Assembly (NCBI GenBank): GCA_900543475.1
Contig: UQRU01000109.1
Location: 1-6,991 of the forward strand
Reading direction: 5' to 3'
DNA length: 6,991 bases
DNA from: an uncultured Eubacteriales bacterium
Lineage (GTDB): Bacteria > Bacillota > Clostridia > Christensenellales > CAG-138
The translations under genes and the position numbers were made by a program. Under the pieces are notes generated by a model that saw only the letters and a program-made list of their open reading frames with translations, ran no database searches and was not told the origin of the DNA. Numbering within the stretch: the stretch's first letter is position 1; each line of letters begins with the position of its first letter. This document shows positions 1-5,810 of the stretch, in pieces.

Positions 1-48
1 ACGAGACGCGCGGGCTAGTAACATAGGGCTTTGCCCGCATAAGAAATA

Positions 49-80
49 CCCCCGGCTTTGCCGGGGGATCATTATTTTTT
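49..80 (+). terminator. Strong rightward intrinsic terminator
   Basis: A perfect 8-bp stem, CCCCCGGC / GCCGGGGG, closes a TTT loop and is followed by ATCATTATTTTTT. This is a textbook rho-independent terminator for a rightward transcript whose gene lies left of the window. Possible stop codons for that gene are the TAG at 16-18 or the TAG at 24-26. A smaller hairpin (GGGC TTT GCCC, 26-36) just upstream shares the 9-mer GGCTTTGCC with it. Confidence 0.85.
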
Positions 81-81
81 C

Positions 82-323
82 ATGTGGAACTGGCTTTTGC
101 CTGGACAACGGGAGACCCTTTGCCAAGCGCTTTTCGTCCGGGGGCAACGAGAAAGGGACGGATGACCAATCCGTCCCTTTTGTGACCCTTGACCTAAGGA
201 TCTACGGCAAGTTCATGCGGGCTTGCCGCTTATATGCATCATAGCATACGAACGGGCAAAACGCACCGAAAGAAAGCGTTAAGAATTGCCCGGATTCCGT
301 AAAGAAAACGCCTACTGCCAAGC
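82..323. other. Non-coding stretch with several hairpins
   Basis: No convincing gene is visible. The rightward frame 2-243 is open but has no start with a ribosome binding site and crosses two terminator-type hairpins. The region holds a 12-bp hairpin (152-180), a 7-bp hairpin CGGCAAG/CTTGCCG (205-211 with 222-228) and a long interrupted hairpin (253-264 with 276-292: CGGGCAA plus AACGC pairing with GCGTT and TTGCCCG, with a 5-nt bulge). No known RNA family was recognised. It may simply be the downstream trailer of the leftward gene at 324-1718. Confidence 0.5.
152..181. terminator. Perfect 12-bp hairpin, possible bidirectional terminator
   Basis: The stem AAAGGGACGGAT / ATCCGTCCCTTT is perfect over 12 bp around a GACCA loop. 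The ends are A-rich on the left and T-rich on the right (TTTT at 178-181), so either strand would end in a short U-tract. The U-tracts are short, so efficiency is uncertain. It could back up termination of the leftward gene ending at 324, or be a dispersed palindromic repeat. Confidence 0.5.
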
Positions 324-333
324 TTAGCGGCAG
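296..333 (-). terminator. Weak terminator overlapping stop of the MerR-RDD gene
   Basis: On the minus strand CTGCC (333-329) can pair with GGCAG (319-315) around a 9-nt loop that contains the TAA stop. It is followed by TAGGCG and then TTTTCTTT. The stem is only 5 bp and the U-tract is offset, so this is a tentative call. Confidence 0.3.
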
Positions 334-1718
334 CGTTCCATGGAGAAATACCCGGTCCCCTCCAGGGGCTCCGCCCCAAGGCCGGAGTCTCCTTCCACAT
401 GGTAGCTAATGAGCACGTTCCCGGCCCACATTTTATACCCCTGATAGAACCCCCTTTGGATCTGGCGGATGCATTGATCCCGCACCGGGGAGAAGAGCCC
501 GGCCTCCGGCTGGGCGCCGGCAAAGGCCAGGGCGGAAAGCAGCATCACGTCCTGGACGTTGGAAAGGAACGCGTCCTCCATGGAAAAGGAAAGGGACACC
601 CCGGTCAACACCCCGTCCTCCACCGTATATTGAAGGGGAGGATGCTCCCTTGCGTACTGGGGGACGCCTACGGTCGTCCACTCCTCCCACGCGCCCTGGC
701 TGTTGAGGCGGAAGCCGTCGTTCTCCCCGTAGTAGGCGGCCAGGGCATTGTAGTTCTGGGCAAAATCCGCCACATCCAGCCCGCCCCGGTTGGGCGGCAT
801 CCGCCCACCCAGCGTGGTGAGAAACATGAGCCCTGTGAGCGTAAGGACGCTCAGGGCATATACCAGGCCCCGGTAGGCCCGGGTATCCCGGATGGTATAG
901 CGGAAGCCCTCGTCCCAGGGCTGGGGCTCCCCGGCCTTGCACCGCTTGTAGCTTTTGATCTGATAAACGAGGGACGCGATGGGGATCTGGAAGCAGAGGC
1001 CCTTTTGCAGCACCAATAAGGTGCGGCCCAGGCCCGCCCAATAGCCGGGACGGCCCCCGTCGTCGTTTTCCAGCCGCAAGCCAAAGACCCATTTTCCGAA
1101 GGTGGTGCCAAAACGCCAAAGCAGCAAGGGCTCCAATGCCAGCATCAGGCCCATGGCCATCAGGGTATGCAGGATCTGGCCGCCCGTACCCATTTGCAGG
1201 GAAGAACGGCGCAGCACCAGCTCCCAAAAGGCGTACCACAGCAGGGAATAGAGGCCGAGATCCAGGCTCCGGGCCAAATGCCTGCGCCAGGGGTGGCGCA
1301 GGGGCAAAATGGCGTCCATGGCCGGCAATTCCGGGGGCGGCTGGGGCGCCTGGAGAAAGGGCCGGGCGTCCAGCCGGCCATAAGGCACCCCTGTGGTCTG
1401 GATAGAGCGGCATAGGGCCTGGGCCGCGGCCGCTTCCTGCTGCTCCCGGCCCAGCTTATCAGCCTGGCGCTCCATGGCTTCCCCAAGGGGCAGGCTGCCT
1501 GCCTGCAAGGCCCGGATATCCTCCAGGGATACCCCCAGCCGCCGCATCAGCAGGATCCGCTCCAGGGCCTGTACGTCGCTTTCCTGATAATTCCGGTAAC
1601 CGTTGCTGTCCCGCTGGGGCGCGATCAACCCCTCCTGCTCATAATAGCGGATGTTGGCGCGGCTCATCCCCGTGCGAGCTTCCATATCTTTGATCGTCAT
1701 GGCTGATTGACCTTTCAT
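324..1718 (-). CDS. MerR-type HTH fused to RDD-family membrane domain
   Basis: This is probably a membrane-tethered one-component transcription regulator. Residues 7-75 are a MerR winged-helix head (MTIKDMEARTGMS, then IRYYEQEGLI, then YRNY) followed by a helical, Gln/Ala-rich stretch to about 107. Residues 140-280 match the RDD membrane family: R150/D153 in the first membrane helix, a second helix around 181-201, the motif TTFGKWVFGLRL (205-216), and a WDE...YTIRDT tail near 268-279. A further membrane helix lies at about 283-303. The remaining 160 residues are soluble and would lie outside the cell if the helix count holds. Ordinary MerR proteins lack membrane segments. Two starts are possible: 1718, preceded by GGGAAG at good spacing, and 1700, where the protein begins MTIKD as in typical MerR proteins. 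The gene is divergent from an acetyltransferase gene. The sensed signal is unknown, and DNA binding and topology are inferred from family resemblance. Confidence 0.85.
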   Translation of the reverse strand: MKGQSAMTIKDMEARTGMSRANIRYYEQEGLIAPQRDSNGYRNYQESDVQALERILLMRRLGVSLEDIRALQAGSLPLGEAMERQADKLGREQQEAAAAQALCRSIQTTGVPYGRLDARPFLQAPQPPPELPAMDAILPLRHPWRRHLARSLDLGLYSLLWYAFWELVLRRSSLQMGTGGQILHTLMAMGLMLALEPLLLWRFGTTFGKWVFGLRLENDDGGRPGYWAGLGRTLLVLQKGLCFQIPIASLVYQIKSYKRCKAGEPQPWDEGFRYTIRDTRAYRGLVYALSVLTLTGLMFLTTLGGRMPPNRGGLDVADFAQNYNALAAYYGENDGFRLNSQGAWEEWTTVGVPQYAREHPPLQYTVEDGVLTGVSLSFSMEDAFLSNVQDVMLLSALAFAGAQPEAGLFSPVRDQCIRQIQRGFYQGYKMWAGNVLISYHVEGDSGLGAEPLEGTGYFSMERCR

Positions 1719-1734
1719 GGAGGACTTCCCTTTG

Positions 1735-1765
1735 ATTATAAAGGGTAAAGTACCTTGACAGGCAA
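1735..1765 (-). promoter_or_regulatory. MerR-type promoter with 19-bp spacer
   Basis: On the minus strand, TTGCCT (1765-1760) and a perfect TATAAT (1740-1735) are separated by exactly 19 bp. A 19- to 20-bp spacer, instead of 17, is the hallmark of promoters that MerR-family activators untwist. The spacer contains a dyad, GGTA CTT TACC, extendable imperfectly to AAGG...CCTT, as expected for an operator between the -35 and -10 boxes. It would drive the downstream MerR-RDD gene, implying autoregulation. No start site has been mapped. Confidence 0.6.
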
Positions 1766-1813
1766 GCTTTTTTTGCTCCCCTGGGGGAATCCATCCATTG
1801 GCCTACAATCCGG

Positions 1814-1843
1814 TTGCATTTTACCGTCCGGCTTTGCTATAAT
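1814..1843 (+). promoter_or_regulatory. Extended -10 promoter for the acetyltransferase gene
   Basis: TGCTATAAT (1835-1843) is a perfect -10 hexamer with the TGn extension. A weak -35, TTGCAT (1814-1819), lies 18 bp upstream. The extended -10 can compensate for the poor -35. Transcription would begin near 1850, giving a leader of about 30 nt that includes the AAGGAG ribosome binding site at 1868-1873. Confidence 0.65.
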
Positions 1844-1878
1844 ATCCCAACCATAACCCATTGCCGCAAGGAGAAAAT

Positions 1879-2499
1879 ATGCGCGAAGTCGATCCGAAAC
1901 ACACCAAACGGGCCAGAGCCTTCGACCTTTGGATGCAAGCCCCCATGCCCATGGTGACCCTGTTTTACACCCTGGAGGTTTCCAACCTGCGCTGGGCCAG
2001 CCGCAAGCATGGTTATCCATTCAACATGCTCCTGTGCTGGTGCATTGGCAGGGCGGCGGCCCGGATGGAGGAATTTTACCTGCTGCCCGTGGGAAATAAG
2101 CTCATCCAATACGACAAGCTGGCCGTCAACGCCGTGGTGGCCGCCCGGGACGGGGATATCTATACCTGCGACCTGGCCTTTGATCCATCCCTGCCCGGTT
2201 TTGCCCGGGAATATGCAACCCGTACCCAACAGGTGGCTGAAACCTGCCAGCCCTATGCGCTGGGGGAGGACTATATGGTCATCGGCACCTCCGCCCTGGC
2301 GCAATGGGAGATCGACGGGGCGGTGAACCTATACGCGGGCATCTACAACAACCCCTTCCTGATCTGGGGCAAATACAGGAAAACCTGGCTGAAAACAAAG
2401 CTGCCCGTATCCTTCCAATTCCACCATACCCAGCTGGACGGCGCCCAGGCCGCCGGGTTTTTGCAGCGGCTCCAGGAGGAGATCCGCAGCCTTCGGTGA
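1879..2499 (+). CDS. Chloramphenicol acetyltransferase-family protein (CatA-like)
   Basis: This 206-residue protein belongs to the trimeric chloramphenicol acetyltransferase family, which transfers acetyl from acetyl-CoA to a hydroxyl group in the cytoplasm. The C-terminal signature HHTQLDG (182-188) carries the catalytic histidine (H183) and structural aspartate (D187) of the family HHxxxDG motif. PFLIWGKY (159-166) and KLPVSFQF (174-181) match the conserved region before it, and S138 sits where the family has an active-site-proximal serine. Length is close to the usual 207-220 residues. The ATG at 1879 was chosen because AAGGAG ends 5 nt upstream; an in-frame TTG at 1861 has no ribosome binding site. 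The sequence is divergent from classical resistance enzymes as far as I recall them, so the substrate may not be chloramphenicol. It is divergent from a MerR-type regulator, a common arrangement for drug-responsive genes, but co-regulation is not shown. Confidence 0.88.
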   Translation: MREVDPKHTKRARAFDLWMQAPMPMVTLFYTLEVSNLRWASRKHGYPFNMLLCWCIGRAAARMEEFYLLPVGNKLIQYDKLAVNAVVAARDGDIYTCDLAFDPSLPGFAREYATRTQQVAETCQPYALGEDYMVIGTSALAQWEIDGAVNLYAGIYNNPFLIWGKYRKTWLKTKLPVSFQFHHTQLDGAQAAGFLQRLQEEIRSLR

Positions 2500-2529
2500 A
2501 GGGCTGGGCTGTGCCCTGCCGGTTGGGCT

Positions 2530-2657
2530 GCGGGCGCCCGGCGGGGCGGGGGGGCGGCGGGCGCGCGCCGCCCGCCCGGGGGGGGGGGGGCGGGGCGGCC
2601 CGCCCCCGCCCCCCCCCCGGCCGGGGGGGGGCGGCCCCCCCCCCCCCCCCCCCCCGG
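2530..2657. repeat. 128-nt tract of only G and C with huge hairpins
   Basis: No A or T occurs in this stretch, which lies between two convergent genes. It contains runs of 13 G (2578-2590) and 21 C (2635-2655). Several perfect hairpins are possible: an 8-bp stem GGCGGGCG/CGCCCGCC (2556-2576), a 15-bp all-G:C stem (2581-2595 with 2604-2618, 8-nt loop), and C-run/G-run pairing around GGCC (2610-2631). It could be a distorted bidirectional terminator, a palindromic repeat, or sequencing and assembly error. The homopolymer lengths should be treated as unreliable. Confidence 0.8.
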
Positions 2658-2696
2658 TGGCGAATCGCCGCCCCCCCCGTAGGGACGTTGGGAACA
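2656..2696. repeat. Possible palindromic repeat remnant near glpK end
   Basis: GGTGGCGAATCGCCGCC forms a short hairpin (GGCGA A TCGCC) and is followed by a C-run and GTAGGGACGTTGGGAAC. From memory, similar GGCGAATCGCC plus CCGTAGGG blocks recur as short intergenic repeats in gut Clostridia genomes. Only one copy is visible here, so its repeat nature is unproven. Confidence 0.25.
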
Positions 2697-2700
2697 TCTG

Positions 2701-4191
2701 CTACTTTCCGGCAGCCCAGCCCATGGACCGGGCCACGGCCCGCTGCCAATCCTGGCGCCGCTGGGCGGCCTCCTGGGCGGGCATGGCGGGGTTGAAGCGT
2801 ACGTCGCACTGCCATAGGGCCCGGAGGGTGTCCAGATCCTTCCAAAGCCCCACCGCCAGGCCCGCAAGATATGCGGCGCCCAGGGCGGTGGTCTCCCGGA
2901 TCACCGGCCGGAGCACCGGCTTGCCCAGGATATCCGCTTGGAACTGCATCAGGAGCCCGTCCCGGCTGGCGCCGCCGTCCGCCCGCAGGCAGGAGAGGGG
3001 CTGGGCCAAGTCCTTTTCCATGGCGCAGACCAGATCCGCGGTTTGAAAGGCGATGGACTCCTCCGCCGCCCGGATGATATGGGCGGGCTGGGTGCCCCGG
3101 GTGATGCCCACGATGATGCCCCGGGCATACATATCCCACCAGGGCGCCCCCAGGCCGGTGAAGGCGGGCACCAGATAGACCCCGCCGGTATCCGCCACCT
3201 TGCCGGCGAAGTATTCCGCATCCTGGGATTCCTGGAAGAACCGCATCTGGTCCCGGAGCCATTGGATCACCGCGCCGCCCACGAACACGCTTCCTTCCAG
3301 GGCATAGGTGATGCGGCCGTTCAGGCCGGCGGCAATGGTGGTGATCAGGCCGTTTTTGCTCAGGACGGCCTGTTCCCCGGTATTCATCAGCAGGAAGCAA
3401 CCGGTGCCGTAGGTGTTTTTCGCCTCGCCAGGGTCAAAGCAGCATTGGCCGAACAGGGCGGCCTGCTGATCCCCCGCGATGCCGGCGATGGGAATATCGT
3501 GGCCCTGGATGTTGCAATAGCCGTATACCCGGCTGCTTTCCACCACCTGGGGCAGCATACAGGCGGGGATATCCAGGGCCTTGAGCAGCGCCGGGTCCCA
3601 GCATAGCTTGTGGATGTCAAAGAGCATGGTGCGGGAGGCGTTGGTATAGTCGGTCACATGGGCTTTGCCGTTGGTGAGCTTCCATACCAGCCAGGTGTCC
3701 ACCGTGCCAAAGAGCAGGTCCCCGGCCTCCGCCCTGGCCCGGGCGCCCGGCACATGGTCCAGCAGCCACTTGATCTTGGTGGCGGAAAAATAGGCGTCGA
3801 TCCGAAGCCCGCAGGTCTGCTCCACATGGGGGCCCAAGCCGCTGGCCTCCAGCTCCTCGCAGATGGAAGCCGTGCGGCGGCATTGCCAAACGATGGCCGG
3901 ATGGATGGGCTTACCAGTATGCTTGTCCCATACGATGGTGGTTTCCCGCTGGTTGGTGATGCCGATGGCGGCGATCTCCTTGGGTTCGATGCCGCTTTGG
4001 GTGATGGCTTCCATCATGACGGCATATTGGCTGGCATAGATCTCCATGGGGTCCTGTTCCACCCAGCCCGCCTGAGGATAGAACTGGGTAAATTCCTTTT
4101 GGGCCACCTGGACGATGTTTTGGGCCTGATCGAAGAGAATGGCCCGGCTGGAGGTAGTACCCTGATCTAGGGCCAGGACGTAACGCTGCAT
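2701..4191 (-). CDS. glpK: Glycerol kinase
   Basis: Cytoplasmic FGGY-family kinase that converts glycerol and ATP to sn-glycerol 3-phosphate and ADP, the entry step of glycerol catabolism and a source of lipid backbone. The 496-residue length is normal. Visible landmarks are the phosphate-binding LDQGTTSSR (8-16), substrate-contacting NQRETT (80-85), the [12 protein letters not shown] region around Y134, the catalytic aspartate D241 in [18 protein letters not shown] (262-266), and the second FGGY signature at about 406-426. The segment before the catalytic motif ([10 protein letters not shown], 223-232) lacks the HFYG histidine that HPr phosphorylates in enterococcal enzymes, and lacks the GGKGGTR loop used for fructose-1,6-bisphosphate inhibition in E. 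coli, so regulation probably differs. The start is supported by AAAGGAG at 4205-4199. It is last in an operon, 27 nt after the pyrophosphatase gene. No glycerol facilitator or dehydrogenase gene is adjacent. Confidence 0.97.
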   Translation of the reverse strand: MQRYVLALDQGTTSSRAILFDQAQNIVQVAQKEFTQFYPQAGWVEQDPMEIYASQYAVMMEAITQSGIEPKEIAAIGITNQRETTIVWDKHTGKPIHPAIVWQCRRTASICEELEASGLGPHVEQTCGLRIDAYFSATKIKWLLDHVPGARARAEAGDLLFGTVDTWLVWKLTNGKAHVTDYTNASRTMLFDIHKLCWDPALLKALDIPACMLPQVVESSRVYGYCNIQGHDIPIAGIAGDQQAALFGQCCFDPGEAKNTYGTGCFLLMNTGEQAVLSKNGLITTIAAGLNGRITYALEGSVFVGGAVIQWLRDQMRFFQESQDAEYFAGKVADTGGVYLVPAFTGLGAPWWDMYARGIIVGITRGTQPAHIIRAAEESIAFQTADLVCAMEKDLAQPLSCLRADGGASRDGLLMQFQADILGKPVLRPVIRETTALGAAYLAGLAVGLWKDLDTLRALWQCDVRFNPAMPAQEAAQRRQDWQRAVARSMGWAAGK

Positions 4192-4218
4192 AGGGCTGCT
4201 CCTTTCAAGGTGAATGGG

Positions 4219-4749
4219 TCAAGCGGGGAAGTACCGCTGGTAACGCTGGATACAATCCTGGATCACGGCCCGGGCCTGTTCCGGGCCTTGGATGTCGTGG
4301 ATCTGGATCTCCCCGGCCTCCAGGGCCTTATAGACCGTGAAGAAATGCTTCATTTCCGAGAAGATGTGCTTGGGCAATTCCTGAACATCCTGATATTGGT
4401 TATAGGTGGGATCGTTGAAGGGGATGGCGATGATCTTCTCATCCCGCTTGCCGTTGTCCTCCATGAACAATACGCCGATGGGATAGCATTCCACCAGACA
4501 CAGAGGCGCCAGGCCCTCCGAGCAGAGCACCAGCACGTCCAGGGGGTCCTTGTCCTTGGCGTAGGTGCGGGGCAGGAACCCGTAATTGGCCGGATACTGG
4601 GTGGAGGTGTAAAGGATCCGGTCCATGCGCAACAGGCCGGTTTCCTTATCCATTTCGTACTTCACCTTGCTGCCCTTTGGGATCTCCACCACCGCCAGGA
4701 ACCGCTGGGGGGTGATATGCTGGGCAGGGCATTCGTGCCAGATATTCAT
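4219..4749 (-). CDS. ppa: Inorganic pyrophosphatase, family I
   Basis: A soluble enzyme that hydrolyses pyrophosphate to two phosphates with magnesium, removing the by-product of nucleic acid, protein and lipid synthesis. At 176 residues it has the standard bacterial family I length. All active-site residues known from the E. coli enzyme have counterparts: E22, K30, E32, R44, Y56, the signature DKDPLD with D66, D68 and D71, then D98, D103, K105, and the Y140-K141 pair. The start at 4749 was chosen because a perfect AAGGAGG (4764-4758) sits 8 nt upstream. An in-frame Met at 4821 would add 24 residues unlike the family and overlap the preceding gene. The binding site overlaps the stop codon of that gene, suggesting translational coupling. 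It is the middle gene of the operon with the GNAT-YjbR gene and glpK. Confidence 0.96.
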   Translation of the reverse strand: MNIWHECPAQHITPQRFLAVVEIPKGSKVKYEMDKETGLLRMDRILYTSTQYPANYGFLPRTYAKDKDPLDVLVLCSEGLAPLCLVECYPIGVLFMEDNGKRDEKIIAIPFNDPTYNQYQDVQELPKHIFSEMKHFFTVYKALEAGEIQIHDIQGPEQARAVIQDCIQRYQRYFPA

Positions 4750-4762
4750 ATAAAGTACCTCC

Positions 4763-5674
4763 TTATTCTTGCTGGGCGGGGCCTTGGATGGCCTTTTGAA
4801 CGTATTTTGGCAGCTTTTCAAAAACCAGCTGGTAGGAATGGCGTATCAGGGTATCCAGCACCGCCCGGTCCAGCCTGGCGTCCAGGTATACGCTGTTCCA
4901 GTGGCGCTTATCGCAGTAAAAGCCCGGCACGATTTGGGGATATTGCAGCCGGTATAGGGCGGCCAGCTCCGGGTCGCATTTGAGCAGCAGCATGGTGCGG
5001 CCCCCGTGGGGCTTATACTGTAGGCCGGGGGTACACAGGGCGGCAAACAGCTTGTCCTGGAGCAAAAACCGCTGCCATTGCCATTCCGGCTTATAATCCG
5101 TCCGGGCCCCGGGGAAGGCCAATAGCGCCTCCATCAGCCCGGGATACTGCCGGGCGGCCAGAGCCGGGCCGTTGGATTTATACAGGATCAGCCGGGGGAG
5201 GCCGCCGTATTTTTCCTTTTGTAAAATGGGGCGGTAACCCGCCGCTTCCATATTGCGGCGGCTGAAGCGGTTCTCCGGGTGGATGGTGCACAGGAGATGC
5301 CGGTACCCCAGCCGGCAAAGCCGGTCCTCCAGGGCTTCCAGCAGCCGAAGCTGCAACCCCTGGCCCCGAAAAGCGGGAGCCACCACCGCCAGCTCCCCAT
5401 GGGCCACAAAGGGCAGCTCCTCTTCCGGCAGCCCCACGTCCAGGCCCAGGTTGTCCGGGGCGTCCTTTGGGAAGCGGGCGGCGAAATACCCGGCTACCGT
5501 CCCGTCGGGCGTCTGGGCCAGCAGGATGAACCCCTGGCCGGATAGGTGGCTTTGGAGAAACCCCATCGTCTCCCCGGCAAACCATCCTTTGGGCACGCTG
5601 GCAAGCCCCTGCTCCATGATGGAGAAGAGGACGGGCAGGTCGGCCTCGGCCGCAGGGCGAATCAAAAACTCCAT
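4763..5674 (-). CDS. GNAT acetyltransferase fused to MmcQ/YjbR domain
   Basis: A 303-residue two-domain protein. Residues 1-165 are a GNAT N-acetyltransferase: IRPAAEADLP near the start, HGELAVVAPAFRGQGLQLRL (92-111) with the acetyl-CoA-binding RGQGLQ loop, and NRFSRRNMEAAGYRP (135-149). Residues 175-292 resemble the MmcQ/YjbR family, a CyaY-like fold of unclear function: LLQDKLFAAL, LLLKCDPELAALYR, YCDKRHWNSVYLD, and SYQLVFEKLPK. The acceptor substrate is unknown; proteins, small amines and antibiotics are all possible for GNAT enzymes. The start at 5674 has AGGAG (5684-5680) 5 nt upstream; a longer frame to 5755 runs through the promoter and is not used. It is the first gene of a leftward operon with ppa and glpK. 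Fusion of these domains is seen in other Clostridia, as far as I recall. Confidence 0.85.
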   Translation of the reverse strand: MEFLIRPAAEADLPVLFSIMEQGLASVPKGWFAGETMGFLQSHLSGQGFILLAQTPDGTVAGYFAARFPKDAPDNLGLDVGLPEEELPFVAHGELAVVAPAFRGQGLQLRLLEALEDRLCRLGYRHLLCTIHPENRFSRRNMEAAGYRPILQKEKYGGLPRLILYKSNGPALAARQYPGLMEALLAFPGARTDYKPEWQWQRFLLQDKLFAALCTPGLQYKPHGGRTMLLLKCDPELAALYRLQYPQIVPGFYCDKRHWNSVYLDARLDRAVLDTLIRHSYQLVFEKLPKYVQKAIQGPAQQE

Positions 5675-5705
5675 ACCGTCTCCTAAATTGTGGTGTTGTG
5701 CTTGT

Positions 5706-5715
5706 AGTATAGCAT
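5706..5715 (-). promoter_or_regulatory. Extended -10 promoter of the GNAT-ppa-glpK operon
   Basis: On the minus strand TATGCTATAC continues into TATACT (5711-5706), a -10 box with a TGC extension directly upstream. No good -35 is visible at 16-18 bp. It lies between the terminator of the surface-protein gene and the first operon gene, which is where an operon promoter is expected. The leader would be roughly 25 nt. Confidence 0.55.
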
Positions 5716-5750
5716 ATTTAGGAAAAAAACGCAGCCCGGCCCGCCTTGGC

Positions 5751-5787
5751 CCCAATAAAAATACGGCAGAGGAACCCTCTGCCGTAT
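5751..5787 (-). terminator. Intrinsic terminator of the surface-protein gene
   Basis: A perfect 12-bp stem ATACGGCAGAGG / CCTCTGCCGTAT with a 3-nt loop is followed on the minus strand by TTTTTATTGGG. It lies 23 nt after the stop codon of the surface-protein gene and separates that gene from the operon that follows. Confidence 0.88.
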
Positions 5788-5810
5788 GGGAGATCGGGAA
5801 ACCGACGGCC

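Larger units (their letters stand above)
1719..1878. promoter_or_regulatory. Divergent intergenic control region
   Basis: This 160-nt region separates the leftward MerR-RDD gene from the rightward acetyltransferase gene. Besides the two promoters annotated separately, it holds a run of seven T (1768-1774) and a short palindrome TCCCC-TG-GGGGA (1777-1788) between them, a possible second operator. The two -35 boxes lie about 50 bp apart, so one regulator bound near 1741-1759 could influence both genes, but this is inference. Confidence 0.5.

Noticed and set aside
2..243. Rightward open frame of 80 codons at the left edge
   Set aside because: It has no start with a ribosome binding site and runs through two terminator-type hairpins; a chance open frame is more likely.
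399..1019. Rightward frame opposite the MerR-RDD gene
   Set aside because: It is antisense to a well-supported gene, has no recognisable domain and is expected by chance in GC-rich DNA.
2500..2517. AGGGC/GCCCT hairpin after the acetyltransferase stop as a terminator
   Set aside because: The stem is only 5 bp and there is no T-run after it.
2279..3400. Leftward frame of 373 codons overlapping glpK, the G/C tract and the acetyltransferase gene end
   Set aside because: Its translation is Gly/Pro/Arg-rich low complexity and it overlaps two real genes; the G/C-only tract keeps all frames open.
2938..3606. Rightward frame opposite glpK
   Set aside because: Antisense to a confidently identified gene, with no family resemblance or ribosome binding site.
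4192..4218. Separate glpK promoter or riboswitch
   Set aside because: The gap to ppa is only 27 nt and is filled by the ribosome binding site; no promoter boxes or conserved RNA structure are visible.
4750..4821. 24-residue N-terminal extension of the pyrophosphatase
   Set aside because: The family starts near MNIWHECP and a perfect AAGGAGG precedes that ATG; the extension overlaps the upstream gene.
4210..4983. Rightward frame opposite ppa
   Set aside because: Antisense to the pyrophosphatase gene; no domain recognised.
5675..5755. 27-residue N-terminal extension of the GNAT-YjbR protein
   Set aside because: It would translate the promoter region; AGGAG sits in front of the internal ATG where the GNAT fold begins.
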